A stretch of 64,000 nt of DNA from Paracoccus luteus (GTDB lineage Bacteria; Pseudomonadota; Alphaproteobacteria; Rhodobacterales; Rhodobacteraceae): contig NZ_SDEA01000001.1 of assembly GCF_004522155.1 (NCBI RefSeq), positions 62,001-126,000 on the forward strand. The letters are read 5' to 3'. Shown here piece by piece: positions 31,513 through 40,414 of the stretch; the stretch's first letter is position 1, and each line of letters starts with the position of its first letter. The translations under genes were made by a program, and so were the position numbers. Below the pieces are notes generated by a model. The model worked only from the letters and a program-made list of their open reading frames with translations, searched no databases and was not told the origin of the DNA.

Positions 31513-31674
31513 TCAGGCGTTCGACAACGCCATGAAGATCAGGATGGCGATCGACGCCACGATCGACCATGCCGACACGCGCACGAACCCCTCGAACACG
31601 CGCTGATGTCCGGTGGCGTCCATCGTGCCGTGTTCGTGATGGTCGGTGTCGGTGTGGTGCTGCGGGTTGGCCAT
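31513..31674 (-). CDS. ctaH: aa3-type cytochrome c oxidase subunit IV
   Basis: A 53-aa single-helix membrane protein. The N-terminal His/Asp-rich stretch (QHHTDTDHHEHGTMD) is followed by FEGFVRVSAWSIVASIAILI and the ending FMALSNA. This closely resembles the small subunit IV of the Paracoccus denitrificans aa3 oxidase (ctaH), which packs against subunits I and III and is not needed for activity. AAGGA lies upstream of the ATG. No other oxidase subunit is nearby, as is usual for this gene. It lies 10 bases beyond the stop of the MBL-fold gene, so it may be last in that leftward unit. Confidence 0.88.
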   Translation of the reverse strand: MANPQHHTDTDHHEHGTMDATGHQRVFEGFVRVSAWSIVASIAILIFMALSNA

Positions 31675-31684
31675 CTGGGTTTCC

Positions 31685-32851
31685 TTAGCCGGGGCGTGTC
31701 TGATCGTCGCGGTCGTTGCTAGCCGATCGGGGCGGTGCTGTCACGCCCCCCCACAAACGCCCGCCGTCCGCCGTCTCGCCCGCCGGGCCGACCAGCCCGC
31801 GCAGGCGCAGGGCGTTGATGTGGGCCACGGCCTCGACCAGCGCCAGGCCGTATTCGCCGTCGCCGATCCGGCGGCGGAACAGCAGGTCAAAGCAGCCGAC
31901 CGCCGTGCGCGGCGCGACCGCCAGCGCGGCGGCCAGCCGTTCCAGCGCCGATTCGTGGTTGTCGGCCAGCTGGCCCAGCCGCGCGGGCAGGCCGGTGAAG
32001 GGCAGCTTGTGGCCGGGCAGCACCAGATGCCGGTCATGCGCCAGCACCGCCATGCGTCGGCAGGACGCGATCCATGCGCCGACCGGGTCGGCCCCCGGCT
32101 CGGTCGGATAGACGCCCAGGTTGGGCGAGATGCCGGGCAGCAGCTGATCCCCGCCGATCACCAGATCGTCGTCCTGCGACCACAGCGTGACGTGTTCGGC
32201 GGCGTGCCCCTCGCCCATGACGACGCGCCAGTCGCGGCGGCCAAGGCGCACGACCTCGCCCTCGATCAGGCGGCGGTAGCCCAGCGGCAGGGGGTGGACG
32301 ACATCGCCGGTGTTCCACGGGCGTTCGGCCGCGCGGGCGGCCAGCCGGCCGGGGTCCATGCCGGCGCGGCGCCAGAAGGCCAGCTGTTCCGGCGTCGCGC
32401 GGTCCTGCACGTCCAGCGCCAGCATCCGCGCGAAGAGCCAGGCGGTGCGGCTGGTCCACAGGGCGGCGCCGCGCGACTGGAACCAGCCGGCCAGCCCCAT
32501 GTGGTCGGGGTGCTGATGCGTGGCCAGGACGCGCACGACCGGCGCGCCGGCCAACGGCCCGTCCAGCAGCGCCTGCCAGATCGCGCGGGTGCGGCTTGTG
32601 TCAAAGCCGGTGTCCACCACCGTCCAGCCGTCGTCGTCGCGCAGGGCATAGCAGTTGACGTGGTCCAGCCGCATCGGCAGCGGCAGGCGCAGCCACAGCA
32701 CGCCGTCGGCGATCTGCGTGGCCTGCCCCTCGGCCGGGGGATCGCGCCAGGGATGCTGGACGCCGCTGGCCGCGGGCGGGGGCGCCGCGGCCATGTCGGC
32801 GGCGTCGGCATCGGCGTCCGGCGGGGCCGGGGTATGGCCGGCGCCGGTCAC
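31685..32851 (-). CDS. MBL-fold metallo-hydrolase
   Basis: Metallo-beta-lactamase-fold hydrolase of 388 aa. The dinuclear metal motif THQHPDH is clear, and further ligand histidines lie in GEGHAAEHVTL and LPGHKLPF. A C-terminal helical extension (about 300-388) resembles the winged-helix part seen in LACTB2-type hydrolases. The GTG start overlaps the acyl-CoA dehydrogenase stop as GTGA, so the two are coupled; an ATG 19 codons downstream is an alternative. Pairing with an acyl-CoA dehydrogenase suggests a thioester or acyl hydrolase in the same pathway, which is inference. Confidence 0.85.
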   Translation of the reverse strand: MTGAGHTPAPPDADADAADMAAAPPPAASGVQHPWRDPPAEGQATQIADGVLWLRLPLPMRLDHVNCYALRDDDGWTVVDTGFDTSRTRAIWQALLDGPLAGAPVVRVLATHQHPDHMGLAGWFQSRGAALWTSRTAWLFARMLALDVQDRATPEQLAFWRRAGMDPGRLAARAAERPWNTGDVVHPLPLGYRRLIEGEVVRLGRRDWRVVMGEGHAAEHVTLWSQDDDLVIGGDQLLPGISPNLGVYPTEPGADPVGAWIASCRRMAVLAHDRHLVLPGHKLPFTGLPARLGQLADNHESALERLAAALAVAPRTAVGCFDLLFRRRIGDGEYGLALVEAVAHINALRLRGLVGPAGETADGGRLWGGVTAPPRSASNDRDDQTRPG

Positions 32852-34539
32852 GCCGCGCCGGCGAATGCCGCGTCGGGCACCGCGTTCAGGTCGTCCACGC
32901 CGACGCGGGCCTCGGCCAGGTCGGCCGCCGCGCGGGGCAGGATGCGCGCCACATGGACCCGCGCCAGCGCCTGGCGGGCGGGATCGCCGGACTGCGCGGC
33001 CAGCAGGTGGAAATGCGCCCCCAGCACGCGCGCGAAGGCCGAGAGATACGGCACCGCCCCGGCAAAGCGGTCGGCCGTGCCCTGGTCCATCAGCGCCTGC
33101 GTCGCCTCGCGCAGCGTTTCGGCCGCCTGCCACACCTCGCCGGCAAGGTCGGGCAGGGTGGCCTGCGCGGTCTTGGCGCCGTCCATCACCTCGTCGATCA
33201 GGCGCATCGCGGCGTCGCCGCCGTCCATCATCTTGCGGCCGACAAGGTCCATCGCCTGGATGCCGTTGGTGCCCTCATAGATGGGCGTGATCCGAACATC
33301 GCGCAGATACTGGGCGGCGCCCGTCTCCTCGACAAAGCCCATGCCGCCGTGGACCTGCACGCCCGCGTCGGCCACGCGGCAGCCGACATCGGTGCCGTAA
33401 GCCTTGGCGATGGGGGTCAGGAACGCGGCGCGGGCGGCCTGTTCGGCGTCGCCGGTGGCGCGCGCCAGATCCAGCGCCTGCGCGCAGGCCAGGCAGATGG
33501 CGCGGGCGGCGAACACCTCGGCCCGGCTGGTGGCCAGCATCCGGCGCACGTCGGGATGGCCGATGATCAGCCCCATCTGGTTGCGTTCGGCGGCATAGGC
33601 GGCGGCGTGCTGCAACGCCGCCTCGGCCACGGCGACGCCCTGGACGCCGACGCCCAGCCGGGCCGCGTTCATCATCGTGAACATGGCGGCCATGCCCTTG
33701 TGCTCGTCCCCGATCAGCCAGCCGGTCGCGGCCTCAAAGCTCATGACGCAGGTCGGGCTGCCGTGGATGCCCAGCTTGTGTTCCAGCGACACCACCTTGA
33801 GACTGTTGGCCACGCCCGGCCTGCCGCCGTCGTCGGGCAGGTATTTCGGGACCATGAACAGGCTGATCCCGCGCGTTCCCGCGCCGCCGTCGGGCAGGCG
33901 GGCCAGCACCGCATGGCAGACGTTGTCGGTCACGTCGCTGTCGCCCCAGGTGATGAAGATCTTTTGCCCCGTGATCCGATAGGTGCCGTCGTCCGCCCGT
34001 TCGGCGCGCGTGGTCAGCGCGCCCACGTCCGACCCGGCCTGCGGTTCGGTCAGGTTCATCGTGCCCGACCATTCGCCGGAAATCAGCTTGGGCAGATACA
34101 GCGCCTTCAGCGCGTCGCTGCCGTGATGGTCCAGCGCGTCGATCTGGCCCTGCGTCAGCAGCGGGTTCAGCTGCAGCGCCAGGCAGGCGCCGGCCATCAT
34201 CTCGGCCACCGCCATGTTCAGCGCCTGCGGCAGGCCCGCGCCGCCGTATTCGGGATCGGCGCCCAGCCCGATCCAGCCCCCGTCGGCGATGGCGCGGAAG
34301 CCGTCTTCAAAGCCGGGCGAGGACCGCACCGCGCCGTTTTCCAGCCGCGCGGGGGTCAGGTCGCCGGCGCGGTTCAGGGGGGCCAGCACCTCGGTCGCCA
34401 TGCGCCCCGCCTCGGTCAGGACGGCATCGACGGTGTCGGGCGTCGCCTCGGCAAAGCGGTCGGTGGCGGCGACCGGCGCCATCGGCACGACATGGTTCAG
34501 GATGAATGCGATGTCGTCGACCGGCGCGCGATAGGCCAT
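32848..34539 (-). CDS. Acyl-CoA dehydrogenase, large type
   Basis: FAD enzyme of 563 aa that introduces the alpha-beta double bond into an acyl-CoA and reduces ETF. The N-terminal MAYRAPVDDIAFILNHV is typical of the extended group that includes DmdC. The core has MNLTEPQAGSDVGAL and the catalytic-glutamate region TPIYEGTNGIQAMDL. A C-terminal domain of about 110 residues sets it apart from 380-aa acyl-CoA dehydrogenases. The substrate (fatty acyl or methylmercaptopropionyl) is not decided by the sequence. Electrons would go to EtfAB and ETF-QO, both in this window. It is divergent from sua5 and coupled to the MBL gene. Confidence 0.92.
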   Translation of the reverse strand: MAYRAPVDDIAFILNHVVPMAPVAATDRFAEATPDTVDAVLTEAGRMATEVLAPLNRAGDLTPARLENGAVRSSPGFEDGFRAIADGGWIGLGADPEYGGAGLPQALNMAVAEMMAGACLALQLNPLLTQGQIDALDHHGSDALKALYLPKLISGEWSGTMNLTEPQAGSDVGALTTRAERADDGTYRITGQKIFITWGDSDVTDNVCHAVLARLPDGGAGTRGISLFMVPKYLPDDGGRPGVANSLKVVSLEHKLGIHGSPTCVMSFEAATGWLIGDEHKGMAAMFTMMNAARLGVGVQGVAVAEAALQHAAAYAAERNQMGLIIGHPDVRRMLATSRAEVFAARAICLACAQALDLARATGDAEQAARAAFLTPIAKAYGTDVGCRVADAGVQVHGGMGFVEETGAAQYLRDVRITPIYEGTNGIQAMDLVGRKMMDGGDAAMRLIDEVMDGAKTAQATLPDLAGEVWQAAETLREATQALMDQGTADRFAGAVPYLSAFARVLGAHFHLLAAQSGDPARQALARVHVARILPRAAADLAEARVGVDDLNAVPDAAFAGAA

Positions 34540-34660
34540 GATGTTCGTTCCCCTATGGCGGGCGCCGCTTGCATTTGGCGGGCGCGCGCGTAATCCCCGA
34601 TTGACGGCAGCCTATCGGGCGCTGTTTCCGCCGCAACCCGAACCCCGCGTCAGGGCGCCC

Positions 34661-35611
34661 ATGCAGACACTGACCTTGCGTCAAGATCCCCAGGGCATCG
34701 CCCGCGCGGCCGAACTGCTGGCTGCGGGACAGGCCGTCGCCCTGCCGACCGAGACGGTCTATGGCCTTGCCGCCGACGCCCGCGACGGGGCGGCGGTGGC
34801 GCGCATCTATGCCGCCAAGGGGCGGCCCGCGTTCAATCCGCTGATCGTGCATGTGGCCGACACGGCCGCGGCCCGCGCCATCGCCCTGCTGGACGACGAG
34901 GCCGAGCGGCTGGCGGCCGTGTTCTGGCCCGGCCCGCTGACGCTGGTGCTGCCGCTGCGCCCCGGCAGCGGGCTGGCGGGCATCGTGACCGCGGGGCTGG
35001 ACACGGTCGGCGTGCGCGTGCCCGCCCATCCGGTGGCGCAGGCGGTGCTGGCGGCGTTCGGCGGGCCACTTGCCGCGCCCTCGGCCAACGCCTCGGGGCG
35101 GATCAGCCCGACCACGGCCGCGCATGTGCTGGACCCCGACGGCGGGCTGGCCGGGCGCATCGCCGCCGTCATCGACGGCGGGCCGTGCCCGGTCGGGGTG
35201 GAATCGACCATCGTCGGATGGCGCGACGGCCGTGCGGCGCTGCTGCGCCCCGGCGGCATCCCCGCCGAGGCGGTCGAGGCCGCGCTGGGCCGACCCCTGG
35301 ACCGCGCAGGCCATCTGGCCGCCCCCGATTCGCCGGGGCAGCTGTCCAGCCATTATGCCCCGCGCGCCGCCCTGCGGCTGGACGCGGACGCGCCGCGGCC
35401 GGGCGAGACCTTCGTTGGCTTCGGCCGCGTGGACGGCGCGGACCTGACCCTGTCGGCCACGGGCGACCTGACCGAGGCGGCGGCGCGGCTGTTCGACGTG
35501 CTGCGCGCCGCCGATCGGCTGGGCCGCCCCATCGCGGTCGCGCGGGTGCCCGGCACCGGGCTGGGGCTGGCGATCAACGACCGCCTGCGCCGCGCCGCCG
35601 CCCCACGATAG
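34661..35611 (+). CDS. tsaC: L-threonylcarbamoyladenylate synthase, Sua5 type
   Basis: Makes threonylcarbamoyl-AMP for the t6A modification of ANN-decoding tRNAs. At 316 aa it is the two-domain Sua5 form: a YrdC domain (PTETVYGLAADARDG, AAKGRPAFNPLIVHV, PSANASGRISPT) and a C-terminal Sua5 domain that starts near SPGQLSSHYAPRAAL. The ATG opening MQTLTLRQ was chosen because the 41 upstream codons are non-family and overlap the divergent promoter region. Confidence 0.93.
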   Translation: MQTLTLRQDPQGIARAAELLAAGQAVALPTETVYGLAADARDGAAVARIYAAKGRPAFNPLIVHVADTAAARAIALLDDEAERLAAVFWPGPLTLVLPLRPGSGLAGIVTAGLDTVGVRVPAHPVAQAVLAAFGGPLAAPSANASGRISPTTAAHVLDPDGGLAGRIAAVIDGGPCPVGVESTIVGWRDGRAALLRPGGIPAEAVEAALGRPLDRAGHLAAPDSPGQLSSHYAPRAALRLDADAPRPGETFVGFGRVDGADLTLSATGDLTEAAARLFDVLRAADRLGRPIAVARVPGTGLGLAINDRLRRAAAPR

Positions 35612-35671
35612 CGGCGGCCCTTTGCCGGCGGCCAGCTTGCCGCGCGGCGCGCTTGGCCCTAGCGTGCCGCC

Positions 35672-36502
35672 ATGACGGCCGACCCCACATGGAACGGCGT
35701 GGCGCTGGACGCCGCGACTGCGCTTGCGCTGCTGGATTGGCAGCGCGAGATGGGCGTGGACGAGCCGATGCTGGACGCGCCCGTGGACCGCTTTGCCGAA
35801 CCGATCCGCGAGGCGGGGGCCGAGATCGCCCGCCAGCCCGCGGCCGTCCCGCCCACCGCCGCGCCGCCGCCCCCGCCGGGGCAAGCGCCGGGGGCCGATG
35901 CCGCGCAGATGGCCGCCCGTGCGGGCACGCTGGCCGAGCTTGCGGCCGCGCAGCAGGCCCATGAGGGCCTCGACATCCGCAAGGGCGCCCGCAGCTTTGT
36001 CTTTGCCGACGGCAATCCCGCCGCCCGCGTGCTGGTGCTGGGCGAGGCGCCCGGAGAGGAGGAGGACCGGCAGGGCCGCCCCTTTGTCGGCCGCGCGGGG
36101 CAGTTGCTGGACCAGATGTTCGCCGCCATCGGCCTGTCGCGCACAGCGCCCGACCCCGACGCGGCGCTGTATATCTTCAACGTGCTGCCGTGGCGGCCGC
36201 CGGGCAACCGCCGCCCGGAACAGGCGGAAATCGACGCGATGCTGCCCTTTGTCGCGCGCCACGTCGAACTGGCCGCCCCCGAAATCGTCGTCCTGCTGGG
36301 CAACGCCGCGGCGCAGGCAGCGCTGGGCCAGCAGGGCATCCTGCGCCTGCGGGGGCAGTGGACCACCGCGTTCGGGCGTCCGGCGCTGCCGATGACGCAC
36401 CCGGCCTATCTGCTGCGCAACCCGGTCGCCAAGCGCGAGGCATGGGCCGATCTGCTGTCGCTAAAGGTGCGGCTGATGCAGGGTCAGCCCGCGCAGCCCT
36501 GA
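35672..36502 (+). CDS. Family-4-like uracil-DNA glycosylase lacking all cysteines
   Basis: Base-excision repair enzyme of 276 aa that removes uracil from DNA. Motif A is GEAPGEEED (124-132), followed by [29 protein letters not shown] and motif B HPAYLLR (243-249) fit family 4. Family-4 enzymes normally bind a 4Fe-4S cluster through four cysteines, but this protein has none: the usual cysteine region before FADGNP reads [13 protein letters not shown], and Met190 sits where a cysteine is common. The N-terminal 90 residues are a variable, proline-rich extension. Activity without the cluster is plausible because catalytic motifs are intact. Confidence 0.88.
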   Translation: MTADPTWNGVALDAATALALLDWQREMGVDEPMLDAPVDRFAEPIREAGAEIARQPAAVPPTAAPPPPPGQAPGADAAQMAARAGTLAELAAAQQAHEGLDIRKGARSFVFADGNPAARVLVLGEAPGEEEDRQGRPFVGRAGQLLDQMFAAIGLSRTAPDPDAALYIFNVLPWRPPGNRRPEQAEIDAMLPFVARHVELAAPEIVVLLGNAAAQAALGQQGILRLRGQWTTAFGRPALPMTHPAYLLRNPVAKREAWADLLSLKVRLMQGQPAQP

Positions 36503-37275
36503 TATTCGACCGCGCCGTCCGGGCCGATCAGCGTCAGCCGCACCTTGGCGGGGTCCAGCGCGAACGGCTTGCCGGTCGGCCCGACGAAATCGGCGGTCGC
36601 GGTCAGCCGACCGCCTTCGCGGGTCAGGTCGGCCTGCGAGACCCAGACCCCCGGCTCGGCCAGCTCCATCGCGGCGGCGACGGCATCGGGGTGGGCGGGC
36701 GCGGCCAGCCCGGCCGTGACCTGCACCCCGTCGGCAATGTCGGCCAGCGTGCAGTCCAGCGCCGCGTCGCCGCGATCCGGCATGCGGGCCAGCGCCGCCG
36801 CGATCAGCGGATCGGCAGGCGTGCCGGGGGCGTCGGGGGCGGGCAGGTCCAGCGTGACATGGACCGGCACGCACACATTCTCGCACACGCCCAGATCGAC
36901 GGCGACCGGGCCGGTCATCGGCTGGCCGGGGCGATGGGGGGCCAGCTCGATCGGCAGCACCAGCCGGTCGTGATAGCCCAGCGTCCGGTCGCCGCCCGAA
37001 TCGATCACCTCGGGGGTGGGCCACAGCGGCGTCGCGCCGGCCACGTTGGCGGCCCCCGACCAGTCGAACTGCGGCGGCACCCCGCTGTCGCCGGGGCTGC
37101 GCCAATACGTCTTCCACCCCGGTTCCAGTTGCAGGTCCAGCGCCGTGACGCGGGTGCCGTCCGCCGCCGCGTGACCGGGGATAAGCCGGGCCGAGACGAT
37201 GCCCGGCGGCAGGTCGTCGGCCAGCGCGGGCAGGGCGGTGGCAGCCGCAAGGGCAAGGGTGAATATCGCACGCAT
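36484..37275 (-). CDS. Periplasmic protein resembling the DsbD/ScsB N-terminal domain
   Basis: Exported protein of 263 aa with a signal peptide (about 1-19, ending PALA-D). It has a [19 protein letters not shown] segment and a cysteine pair in GVCENVCVP, the hallmark of the reductase-accepting domain of DsbD and ScsB. The membrane and thioredoxin domains of those proteins are absent. It may pass electrons in a periplasmic thiol relay with a separately encoded CcdA-like partner; none is visible here. The 3-prime end overlaps the convergent UDG gene by 19 bases. Confidence 0.8.
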   Translation of the reverse strand: MRAIFTLALAAATALPALADDLPPGIVSARLIPGHAAADGTRVTALDLQLEPGWKTYWRSPGDSGVPPQFDWSGAANVAGATPLWPTPEVIDSGGDRTLGYHDRLVLPIELAPHRPGQPMTGPVAVDLGVCENVCVPVHVTLDLPAPDAPGTPADPLIAAALARMPDRGDAALDCTLADIADGVQVTAGLAAPAHPDAVAAAMELAEPGVWVSQADLTREGGRLTATADFVGPTGKPFALDPAKVRLTLIGPDGAVEYQGCAG

Positions 37276-37401
37276 GCGTTCCAGATAGGGCGCGGGGGCG
37301 CCGCCGGAAAGTCACAACTTCGCCACGGAACGACGCCGCCCCGCCCGCGCGTCTTGCAGACGGCACCCCGCGCACCGATGTTCAGGGGGAAAGGAATCCC
37401 G

Positions 37402-38004
37402 ATGATTGCGACCGATACCGAAAGCCTGACCGGCAAGCTGCTGATCGCCATGCCGGGGATGAACGATCCGCGGTTTGCGGGGTCCGTCGTGCTGGTCTGC
37501 GCGCATGGCGAGCAGGGGGCGATGGGGCTGGTGCTGAACCGCCCGCTGCCCGAGATCCGGTTTGCCGACCTGCTGGGCCAGCTGGGCATCGACGCGCCGG
37601 GGCAGATCCCGCCGCTGCCGGTCCATTTCGGCGGCCCGGTCGAACCGGGGCGCGGTTTCGTGCTGCACCGGATGCAGGCCGACGACGACGCCGACCCGGA
37701 CGAGGGCGACGGCGAAGGCGGGCGCATGCGGATCGGCGAAGGCGGGCTGGCGATGACCACGACCCGCGACATCCTTGAGGATATCGCCCGCGGCCGCGGC
37801 CCCGACCGCGCGGTGCTGTCGCTGGGCTATGCCGGCTGGGGTGCGGGCCAGCTTGAGGGTGAGCTGATGGCCAACGGCTGGCTGACCGCCGACGCCGGCG
37901 ACGACATCGTCTTTGGCGCCGACAACACCCAGAAATGGCAGGCGGCGCTGAAATCGCTGGGCATCGACCCCCTGATGCTGTCGGCGGCCGCGGGGCGCGC
38001 CTGA
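37402..38004 (+). CDS. yqgE: YqgE/AlgH family protein
   Basis: A conserved 200-aa cytoplasmic protein (DUF179) of unclear function. The family pieces are [48 protein letters not shown] and [20 protein letters not shown] precedes the ATG chosen; an ATG eight codons upstream would include that site. An acidic insert ([13 protein letters not shown], near residue 95) is an unusual feature. It is divergent from the DsbD-N-like gene. Confidence 0.92.
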   Translation: MIATDTESLTGKLLIAMPGMNDPRFAGSVVLVCAHGEQGAMGLVLNRPLPEIRFADLLGQLGIDAPGQIPPLPVHFGGPVEPGRGFVLHRMQADDDADPDEGDGEGGRMRIGEGGLAMTTTRDILEDIARGRGPDRAVLSLGYAGWGAGQLEGELMANGWLTADAGDDIVFGADNTQKWQAALKSLGIDPLMLSAAAGRA

Positions 38005-38092
38005 GGGGTCGGGGCGCGGCATCCGTGCCGCCGCCCCGCTTGCCCGTCGCGCACCCATTTGCCATAGAGGGCCCGGACAACCGGAGGCCCCC

Positions 38093-39061
38093 ATGACGTT
38101 CCGCGCCCGTCACCTGCTGGGGGTCGAGCCGCTTGCCCCGGCCGAGATCACGTCCCTGCTGGACCTTGCCGAGACCTATGCCGCGCTGAACCGCCGCACG
38201 GTGAAACACGGCGACGCGCTGCAGGGGCTGACCCAGATCAACCTGTTCTTCGAGAACTCGACCCGCACCCAGTCCAGCTTTGAACTGGCCGGCAAGCGGC
38301 TGGGCGCGGACGTGATGAACATGCCCGTCGCCCAGTCCAGCGTCAAAAAGGGCGAGACGCTGATCGACACCGCCCTGACGCTGAACGCGATGCAGCCCGA
38401 CCTGCTGGTCGTGCGCCATCCCCATTCCGGCGCGGTCAACCTGCTGGCCAGCAAGGTCAACTGCGCCGTCCTGAACGCGGGCGACGGGCGGCACGAACAC
38501 CCAACGCAGGCGCTGCTGGACGCGCTGACCATCCGGCGCGCCAAGGGGAGGCTGCACCGGCTGACCGTCGCCATCTGCGGCGACATCGCCCACAGCCGCG
38601 TCGCCCGGTCGAACCTGATCCTGCTGGGCAAGATGGAGGCGCGGGTGCGCCTTGTCGGCCCCGCCACGCTGATGCCGAAAGGCGCCGCCGACTGGGGCTG
38701 CGAGGTGTATGAGGACATGCGCGAGGGATTGCGCGACGCCGACGTGGTGATGATGCTGCGCCTGCAAAAGGAACGCATGGACGGCGGCTTCATCCCGTCG
38801 GAACGCGAATATTTCCACCGCTGGGGGCTGGACGCCGAAAAGCTGGCGCTGGCCAAGCCCGACGCCATCGTCATGCACCCCGGCCCGATGAACCGCGGCG
38901 TGGAAATCGACGGCACCATCGCCGACGACATCAACCGCAGCGTCATCCAGGACCAGGTGGAAATGGGCGTGGCGGTCCGCATGGCCGCGATGGACCTGCT
39001 GGCGCGCAACCTGCGCGCCGAACGGGGCGCACGGGCGGCGGAGGGGGGCGCGTATGTCTGA
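38093..39061 (+). CDS. pyrB: Aspartate carbamoyltransferase catalytic subunit
   Basis: Catalyses the committed step of pyrimidine synthesis, carbamoyl phosphate plus aspartate to carbamoyl aspartate; 322 aa. The carbamoyl-phosphate loop is FENSTRT (53-59), followed by [12 protein letters not shown] and the aspartate-site [12 protein letters not shown]. There is no pyrI regulatory subunit nearby. Instead a dihydroorotase-like gene follows, as in organisms where a pseudo-dihydroorotase scaffolds the transcarbamoylase. A 29-codon ORF links the two genes. Confidence 0.95.
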   Translation: MTFRARHLLGVEPLAPAEITSLLDLAETYAALNRRTVKHGDALQGLTQINLFFENSTRTQSSFELAGKRLGADVMNMPVAQSSVKKGETLIDTALTLNAMQPDLLVVRHPHSGAVNLLASKVNCAVLNAGDGRHEHPTQALLDALTIRRAKGRLHRLTVAICGDIAHSRVARSNLILLGKMEARVRLVGPATLMPKGAADWGCEVYEDMREGLRDADVVMMLRLQKERMDGGFIPSEREYFHRWGLDAEKLALAKPDAIVMHPGPMNRGVEIDGTIADDINRSVIQDQVEMGVAVRMAAMDLLARNLRAERGARAAEGGAYV

Positions 39062-39143
39062 CGCCCCGACCCGCAGCACCCCGGCCGCGCCGTTCCCCCA
39101 TCGTCCGGCTGCGGCCGCCACCGCCACAAGGTCCGTCCGATGA
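39054..39143 (+). other. 29-codon ORF linking pyrB and the dihydroorotase-like gene
   Basis: An ATG behind GAGGGGGG overlaps the pyrB stop by 8 bases. The ORF runs to a TGA that overlaps the next start as ATGA. The product ([14 protein letters not shown]...) is low-complexity and unlikely to fold. It may only carry ribosomes across the 78-base gap. Real expression is uncertain. Confidence 0.35.
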
Positions 39144-40414
39144 TCCTGCATTTCCAGAACGCCCGCCTGATCGACCCGCAGGCGCTGACCGACGAACCCG
39201 GCAGCCTGACCGTGCAGGACGGCGTCATCGTCGGGCTGGATGACGACGCGCCCGAGGGCGCGACGGTCATCGACTGCGGCGGGCGCTGCCTTGCCCCCGG
39301 CATCGTGGACTGGGGCGTCAAGATCGGCGAGCCGGGCGAGCGGCACCGCGAATCCATGCGCTCCGCCGCGCTGGCGGCGGCGGCGGGGGGCGTGACGACC
39401 ATCGTCGCCCGGCCCGACACGCTGCCCCCCATCGACACCCCCGAGGGGCTGGAGTTCGTGACCCGGCGCGCCGCCGAGCAGCCGGTCCGCATCCGCCACC
39501 AGGCCGCGCTGACCCGCGCGCGCGACGGGCGCGAGATGGTCGAGATGGGGTTCCTGATGGACGCGGGCGCGCTGGCCTTCACCGATGGCGTGCGGGTGGT
39601 TTCCGACACACGGCTTTTGTCGCGCTGCATGGGCTATGCGCGGGGACTGGGCGCGCTGATCGTGGGCCACCCGCAGGACGCGGGGCTGTCGCGCGGCGCG
39701 GCGGCGACGGCGGGCAAGTTCGCCTCGCTTTACGGCATCCCGGCGGTGTCGCCGATGGCCGAGCGCATGGGGCTGGAACGCGACCTGGCGCTGGTCGAGA
39801 TGACGGGGGTGCGCTGGCACGCCGACCAGATCACCACGGCGGCCGCCCTGCCGGTGCTGGACCGGGCGCGGGCGGCGGGGCTGGACGTGACGGCCGGCGC
39901 GTCGATCCACCACCTGACGCTGAACGAATACGACGTGGGCGACTATCGCACCTTTTTCCGCCTGACCCCGCCCCTGCGGTCCGAGGATGACCGCATGGCG
40001 CTGGTCGAGGCGGTGGCCGACGGCCGCATCGACGTCATCGGCAGTTTCCACACGCCGCAGGACGAAGAGTCCAAGCGCCTGCCGTTCGAGGTCGCGGCCC
40101 CCGGCGCGGTGGGGCTGGAAACGCTGCTGCCCGCCGCGATGCGGCTTTACCATCAGGGCGGGATCGGGCTGGCGCAGCTGTGGCGCGCGCTGTCGCTGAA
40201 CCCCGCCACGCGGCTGGGCCTGCCCGGCGGGCGGCTGGGGGCGGGGGCGCCGGCCGATCTGGTGCTGTTCGACCCGGACGCGCCTTTTGTGCTGGACCGC
40301 TTCGCGCTGCGGTCGAAGTCAAAGAACACCCCCTTTGACGGCGCGCGGATGGAGGGGCGGGTGCTGGGCACATGGGTCGGCGGCAAGCGCGTGTTCGGGG
40401 GCGGCCATGACTGA
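39140..40414 (+). CDS. pyrC: Dihydroorotase homologue without zinc ligands (PyrX/PyrC-like)
   Basis: Amidohydrolase-fold protein of 424 aa next to pyrB. In catalytic dihydroorotases the first metal motif is DxHxHxREPG; here it reads DWGVKIGEPG (57-66), so both histidines are gone. The last metal aspartate region, normally TDHAPH, reads GSFHTPQD (301-308), without the aspartate. Substrate-loop segments HLTLNEYDVGDYRTFF and SKNTPFDGARMEG are retained. It is therefore probably a non-catalytic partner that assembles aspartate carbamoyltransferase, like PyrX of Pseudomonas, with an active dihydroorotase elsewhere. Standard annotation would call it pyrC. The plsY start overlaps its end by 8 bases. 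Confidence 0.88.
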   Translation: MILHFQNARLIDPQALTDEPGSLTVQDGVIVGLDDDAPEGATVIDCGGRCLAPGIVDWGVKIGEPGERHRESMRSAALAAAAGGVTTIVARPDTLPPIDTPEGLEFVTRRAAEQPVRIRHQAALTRARDGREMVEMGFLMDAGALAFTDGVRVVSDTRLLSRCMGYARGLGALIVGHPQDAGLSRGAAATAGKFASLYGIPAVSPMAERMGLERDLALVEMTGVRWHADQITTAAALPVLDRARAAGLDVTAGASIHHLTLNEYDVGDYRTFFRLTPPLRSEDDRMALVEAVADGRIDVIGSFHTPQDEESKRLPFEVAAPGAVGLETLLPAAMRLYHQGGIGLAQLWRALSLNPATRLGLPGGRLGAGAPADLVLFDPDAPFVLDRFALRSKSKNTPFDGARMEGRVLGTWVGGKRVFGGGHD

